Source: Smithellaceae bacterium (lineage in GTDB: Bacteria; Desulfobacterota; Syntrophia; Syntrophales; JAQULV01). Taken from it: a stretch of DNA of 9,359 bases. The DNA lies in the NCBI GenBank assembly GCA_028718405.1, contig JAQULV010000028.1, positions 1-9,359 of the forward strand. Direction: 5' to 3'. Under the pieces are notes generated by a model that worked only from the letters and a program-made list of their open reading frames with translations, was not told the DNA's origin and searched no databases. Positions 7,077 through 9,359 of the stretch are shown one piece after another (the first letter of the stretch is position 1; each line of letters begins with the position of its first letter). The position numbers and the translations under genes are program-made.

Positions 7077-7390
7077 TAATTGTTTCTCCTTCTGACGATT
7101 ACATCGCGAATCGTATCGCAGGCCTCCTTCTCTGAGCAGCTTTCACAATTGAGATCTTCGCAACTGATGGTGCCGTCAGCTTCGAGGGCCAGTTTCTTAT
7201 TCTCCCCGTAAATGACCCGTGCCCGGTTGTGAATAGAGAGAAGGTCTTTCACGAGGTCGGGGCGGTCCGCTGCGACTAGTATTGCCACAGATCTAATTCC
7301 GGGCACTGCCTCATGGAAAGTCTCAACCAGGCACTGCCCGAGGCTTGCCATAGTGAAGCCCTTAGCCATCAGTTCCTTGTGTAACCTCAC
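7076..7390 (-). CDS. acetyl-CoA synthase A2-domain-like protein, C-terminal part, with cysteine motif
   Basis: This 104-codon segment directly continues, in the same frame, the reading frame that ends at the TGA at 7391-7393. From my recollection of Moorella AcsB, the stretch LRVSKDAVAKGF...GEILV...EEFPAI...VQVTIFTD of the A2 domain aligns without gaps to VRLHKELMAKGF...GQCLV...EAVPGI...VAILVAAD here (residues 1-42), and similarity continues weakly to ARVIY. After that the protein departs from AcsB and ends with C77-x4-C82-x2-C85-x5-C91 followed by a basic tail; this motif could bind a metal or Fe-S cluster. If it is expressed separately, initiation could be at GTG 7390, immediately after the TGA, with only a weak GGGA upstream. 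ATG 7369, with AAGGA 4 nt upstream, is the alternative and gives 97 residues. The stop overlaps the CooC-like start. The function is unknown; a partner or scaffold for metal-cofactor assembly is the contextual guess. Confidence 0.65.
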   Translation of the reverse strand: MRLHKELMAKGFTMASLGQCLVETFHEAVPGIRSVAILVAADRPDLVKDLLSIHNRARVIYGENKKLALEADGTISCEDLNCESCSEKEACDTIRDVIVRRRNN

Positions 7391-7391
7391 T
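7352..7391 (-). other. possible stem-loop beginning at the in-frame TGA
   Basis: On the minus strand AGTGAGGTT (7391-7383) can pair with GGCTTCACT (7360-7352) as nine base pairs, three of them G-U, around a 22-nt loop. The stem starts at the A of the TGA. It could affect termination, readthrough or re-initiation. I do not see the short upper stem and GGU-type apical loop of a bacterial selenocysteine insertion element, and nine imperfect pairs can occur by chance. Confidence 0.25.
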
Positions 7392-7393
7392 CA
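7391..7393 (-). other. in-frame TGA at the position of a conserved tryptophan
   Basis: The TGA is followed directly by GTG, and the reading frame is identical on both sides, making one 250-codon frame from 7828 to 7076. In AcsB (INWLRVSK) and CdhC (IWIRISK) a Trp occupies this position; here the reading is KI-stop-VRLHK. TGG to TGA is a single transition. Possible causes are a nonsense mutation, a sequencing or assembly error, a natural split into two coupled genes, or readthrough. Eight other genes in the window end in TGA at sensible overlaps, so TGA is a normal stop here. Confidence 0.75.
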
Positions 7394-7828
7394 TATCTTT
7401 CCCGGGATGCTGCGTGTCATGTAACCGGGGATCCGGTTGGTCAGATTGAGCAATGCCTGGAAATTGGGCCCCGTCGGATCGAAGGTGTCATCCAATTCCA
7501 CCATCACGATCTGGGCGAAGCCGACGGGCGTCTCCCTGAGGTCAGGGAAGTCCCTCCCCGCCGTGGCAATGAGGTCCGTTACGACACCGGAATGTCGAGT
7601 CCAAAGCAGGGTGCTTACCGTCTGGTGCTTCGGTGAACCCAGCTCCAGCGCGGTATCGGCCGCCGTCACTATCGAGGCTATTCGCCTTCCATCCGTTCGG
7701 GCGCGATAACCTATGCGATGCGCCTCCGCGCCCCCGTCGGGGCCATGCAACGTAAAGCTCCACCGGGGGTCCCCGATGATTGTTTTCACCTGGGTGATCA
7801 AAGCGAGGCAGTCCGTGAACTCGGTCAA
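7391..7828 (-). CDS. acetyl-CoA synthase A2-domain-like protein, N-terminal part, ended by an in-frame TGA
   Basis: This 145-residue protein starts at a TTG (7828-7826) that overlaps the TGA of the activase gene and has a strong GGGAGG 7 nt upstream. Residues 1-58 are not recognised. From about 59, DTALELGSPK resembles DMYVEMGG in the A2 domain of AcsB and the ELGGPK of archaeal CdhC. PVGFAQIVMVE (101-111) matches the PLGILVDI segment. The end, NLTNRIPGYMTRSIPGKI, corresponds to the region just before the conserved tryptophan of IWIRISK/INWLRVSK. The frame stops exactly there with TGA and resumes without shift in the next gene, so the two pieces probably derive from one protein of about 250 residues. 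The cluster-A cysteines and the A1 and A3 domains of real acetyl-CoA synthase are absent, so this is not a catalytic synthase. Similarity is recalled, not computed. Confidence 0.7.
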   Translation of the reverse strand: MTEFTDCLALITQVKTIIGDPRWSFTLHGPDGGAEAHRIGYRARTDGRRIASIVTAADTALELGSPKHQTVSTLLWTRHSGVVTDLIATAGRDFPDLRETPVGFAQIVMVELDDTFDPTGPNFQALLNLTNRIPGYMTRSIPGKI

Positions 7829-8640
7829 GACGCCACCTCCCGGGATCTCACACGGGCGCGCCTCCGCGTCATCTTTCCCTGGGCGATGAGCGCCGCTCCG
7901 AAGGCGGCGACGAGTTGGGCATCCAAAGGAAGAAGGGCAAACTTCCTGCCGGTGGATTCAGCCAAAACGCGCCCCAGCAGGGGAACCTTGGCGAGGCCGC
8001 CCACAAGGGCAACTTCGTCAGCGGCCCCCGCGGAATTCAGGAGCGCCGCCGCCTTGGCGGCGACGGAGCGGACCACGCCGGCCAGGATATCACCTGCGTT
8101 TCGCCCCGCGTTCACCTGGGTAATAATTTCGCTTTCCGCAAAGACGGCACAGTTGTTGGAGAAACGGTACGGTTCTAAGGATCGGTCCGCCAAAGGAGAT
8201 ATCTCCCGGAAGGAAACCTCCACCGCCTCGGCGACCATCTCCAGAAACTTTCCGCTCCCGGCTGCGCAGCGCTCGTTGAGGTGATGGGCCTCAACGAATC
8301 CGTTTTCGTCCATCGTCGTCACACTGATAAAGAGCCCGCCCATATCGATGACGCTTCGTACATCCTTATTTAAGGTAAAAGCGGCACGAGCAGCGCAGGT
8401 CGACTCGGAGAGGGTATAAGCGGCCTTGGAGAAGAGGTGGCCTCCGTAACCGGTCGCGATAATTTTATCTATACCCCAGCGCCCCACCTGGGCCTGAAGG
8501 CGCGCTTCTTTCAGGAGAGAGCTGATGAGGCTATCAAAGCGCGGTCCCATCTCGGCGCAGGCTGAGCCCTGCAGGGTCTCGCCGTCGGTAATGCAGACCT
8601 TGATGAAACGTGTACCCACATCAACGCCGGCGGTGATCAT
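7825..8640 (-). CDS. BcrD/BadG/HgdC-family ATPase (activase), second and divergent subunit
   Basis: This 271-residue protein belongs to the ASKHA ATPase family that activates 2-hydroxyacyl-CoA dehydratases and drives benzoyl-CoA reductase. It begins MITAGVDVGTRFIKV, the phosphate-1 loop, like the start of BcrD. ATGYGG lies at 62-67. NERCAAGSGKF (122-132) carries C125, and NNCAVFAESEI (162-172) carries C164; the 39-residue spacing equals that of the two cysteines in HgdC (C127/C166) that hold the [4Fe-4S] cluster shared between two subunits. GGLAKVP (214-220) is the adenosine motif. The usual GGQDxK is replaced by MGGLFIS (100-106), a degeneration comparable to that in BcrD. The C-terminus is very basic (KMTRRRARVRSR). 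The ATG at 8640 overlaps the previous activase stop (ATGA) and has GGAGGAG 5 nt upstream. A heterodimer with the preceding activase is the likely form. Confidence 0.9.
   Translation of the reverse strand: MITAGVDVGTRFIKVCITDGETLQGSACAEMGPRFDSLISSLLKEARLQAQVGRWGIDKIIATGYGGHLFSKAAYTLSESTCAARAAFTLNKDVRSVIDMGGLFISVTTMDENGFVEAHHLNERCAAGSGKFLEMVAEAVEVSFREISPLADRSLEPYRFSNNCAVFAESEIITQVNAGRNAGDILAGVVRSVAAKAAALLNSAGAADEVALVGGLAKVPLLGRVLAESTGRKFALLPLDAQLVAAFGAALIAQGKMTRRRARVRSREVAS
7836..7841 (-). promoter_or_regulatory. ribosome binding site for the TTG start at 7828
   Basis: GGGAGG on the minus strand, 7 nt upstream of TTG 7828-7826 and inside the end of the activase gene. It supports the unusual TTG initiator and coupled translation. 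Confidence 0.7.
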
Positions 8641-9359
8641 GACGACTCCTCCCGGGCGAAGAGGGCGGCGCCCAGAGCACCCACGATCTGCGGGTCCAAC
8701 GACAGGGTTCGGAAACGGCAGTTCATCTGATATGAGAGCTGTCGCACCACGGCGGCGTTCTTTGCCACACCTCCGGTAATGCAGACGTCATTCCGCACAT
8801 CCATGGCTTTGGCCAGGGAAGCGACACGTTTGGCAATGGCATCAGCGATCCCGCAGGCAATGTGCTTGCGCTTCTTTCTCGTATAGAGGTGATTGAGCAC
8901 CTCCAGTTCCATGAAGATGCTGCATTTGTTGGTAATATTGATGGGGCTCTTCGAGGCCATGGCCAGTGCCCCCAACTCTTGAAGGTCGACCCCCAACGTT
9001 CTCGCCAGGATCTCGAGCGACCGGCCGGTTCCGGCAGCGCATTTGTCGTTCATGACGAAATCGACGACGCGGCCCCGCTCATCGACGGAGATCACCTTGC
9101 AGTCCTGTCCCCCGATATCGATGATCGTCCGGATGGAGTTGGAGGCGAAAAAGGCACCTTTCCCGTGGCAGGATATCTCGCTCACGTTGAGTTGGGCGAA
9201 GGGTATCTCGAAGCGTCCGTAGCCTGTGCTGCAACAGCGGTCGATGTCGGACAGGCGCAGCTTCGCTTTCGCAAGCGCCCGCTCCATGATCTCAGAAGCG
9301 GAAGCGACAGCGGTAGCCCGGACCTTCATCATTTCCGAGACCGGTGGCCCCTCCTCTTT
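8637..9359 (-). CDS. BcrA/BadF/HgdC-family ATPase (activase), N-terminus cut by window edge
   Basis: The frame is open to the right edge (KEEGPPVSE precedes the first ATG at 9332), so the gene starts outside the window. About 240 residues are present. Numbered from the Met at 9332, the motifs are CSTGYGR (34-40), IDIGGQDCK (71-79, the canonical GGQDxK), NDKCAAGTGR (95-104) with C98, NKCSIFMELEV (136-146) with C137, and ITGGVAKN (185-192). C98 to C137 is again the 39-residue spacing of the HgdC cluster ligands. The missing part should contain the first phosphate loop (GxDxGSxxTK). ATP hydrolysis by such proteins gates transfer of a low-potential electron to the dehydratase or reductase subunits. 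It retains all consensus motifs visible, unlike the next gene, so it fits the A-type partner. The full length, and thus HgdC-like or longer BcrA-like form, cannot be judged. Confidence 0.9.
   Translation of the reverse strand, partial: KEEGPPVSEMMKVRATAVASASEIMERALAKAKLRLSDIDRCCSTGYGRFEIPFAQLNVSEISCHGKGAFFASNSIRTIIDIGGQDCKVISVDERGRVVDFVMNDKCAAGTGRSLEILARTLGVDLQELGALAMASKSPINITNKCSIFMELEVLNHLYTRKKRKHIACGIADAIAKRVASLAKAMDVRNDVCITGGVAKNAAVVRQLSYQMNCRFRTLSLDPQIVGALGAALFAREESS

Noticed and set aside
7391..7393. TGA as a selenocysteine codon
   Set aside because: The homologous residue is Trp, not Cys, and the downstream hairpin lacks features of a bacterial SECIS element.
6306..7828. An ordinary CODH/ACS (Wood-Ljungdahl) gene cluster
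   Set aside because: No CODH, catalytic ACS, corrinoid protein or methyltransferase is present; only an A2-like fragment and a CooC-type ATPase are seen.
1..9359. Genetic code with TGA read as tryptophan
   Set aside because: Eight genes end in TGA at coupled or tightly spaced positions, and TGG is used for Trp throughout.
1..9359. Mobile elements, CRISPR arrays, tRNA or rRNA genes
   Set aside because: No transposase, integrase, terminal inverted repeats, regularly spaced repeats or RNA-gene signatures were seen; coding genes fill nearly all of the window.

Overview
All eleven recognisable coding units, two of them cut by the window edges, lie on the minus strand and run from the right edge to the left edge. 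Spacing is very tight: 4-nt stop/start overlaps at 8637-8640, 7825-7828 and 89-92, a TAATG overlap at 7076-7078, and gaps of 1-61 nt elsewhere. I see no convincing terminator or internal promoter, so the window looks like the interior of one long operon whose promoter lies beyond 9359 and whose end lies beyond position 1. Oxygen-sensitive enzyme families, several 4Fe-4S proteins, GC-rich codons, and TTG/GTG starts with good Shine-Dalgarno sites suggest a strict anaerobe. A fermenting, syntrophic or sulfate-reducing member of the former Deltaproteobacteria (Syntrophales/Syntrophorhabdus/Desulfobacterota-like) is my inference from gene content, not a demonstrated placement.

Layout in transcription order: (1) 9359-7825, two different BadF/BadG/BcrA/BcrD/HgdC-family ATPases (activases), the first truncated by the window edge. 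(2) 7828-7076, one reading frame related to the A2 domain of acetyl-CoA synthase (AcsB/CdhC), interrupted by a single in-frame TGA. (3) 7076-6306, a CooC-family P-loop ATPase with the metal-binding CxC pair. (4) 6244-4844, an SCP-x-type thiolase. (5) 4823-3123, an AMP-forming acyl-CoA ligase. (6) 3084-2638, a four-helix membrane protein of unknown function. (7) 2603-1854, an FMN nitroreductase-family protein. (8) 1852-1502, a 2[4Fe-4S] ferredoxin. (9) 1480-89, a BcrB/HgdB-like subunit of the 2-hydroxyacyl-CoA dehydratase/benzoyl-CoA reductase family. (10) 92-1, the first 30 codons of a second, probably partner, subunit.

Taken together this is a nearly complete ATP-driven low-potential reductase or dehydratase system. 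Two unlike activases would hydrolyse ATP and pass electrons from the ferredoxin to a two-subunit 4Fe-4S catalytic component. The ligase would load a carboxylic acid onto CoA, and the thiolase would cleave or make a beta-keto product. The four-part composition (A-like and D-like ATPase, B-like and C-like catalytic subunit) resembles class I benzoyl-CoA reductase BcrABCD more than a simple HgdABC dehydratase. No ring hydratase, dehydrogenase or hydrolase is in the window, so the substrate is unknown.

The unusual part is the insertion of an acetyl-CoA-synthase-like domain protein plus a CooC-type (nickel-chaperone family) ATPase in the middle of this operon, without any CODH or ACS catalytic subunit in view. 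The domain protein carries a TGA exactly where AcsB/CdhC has a conserved tryptophan. These two observations deserve most attention.
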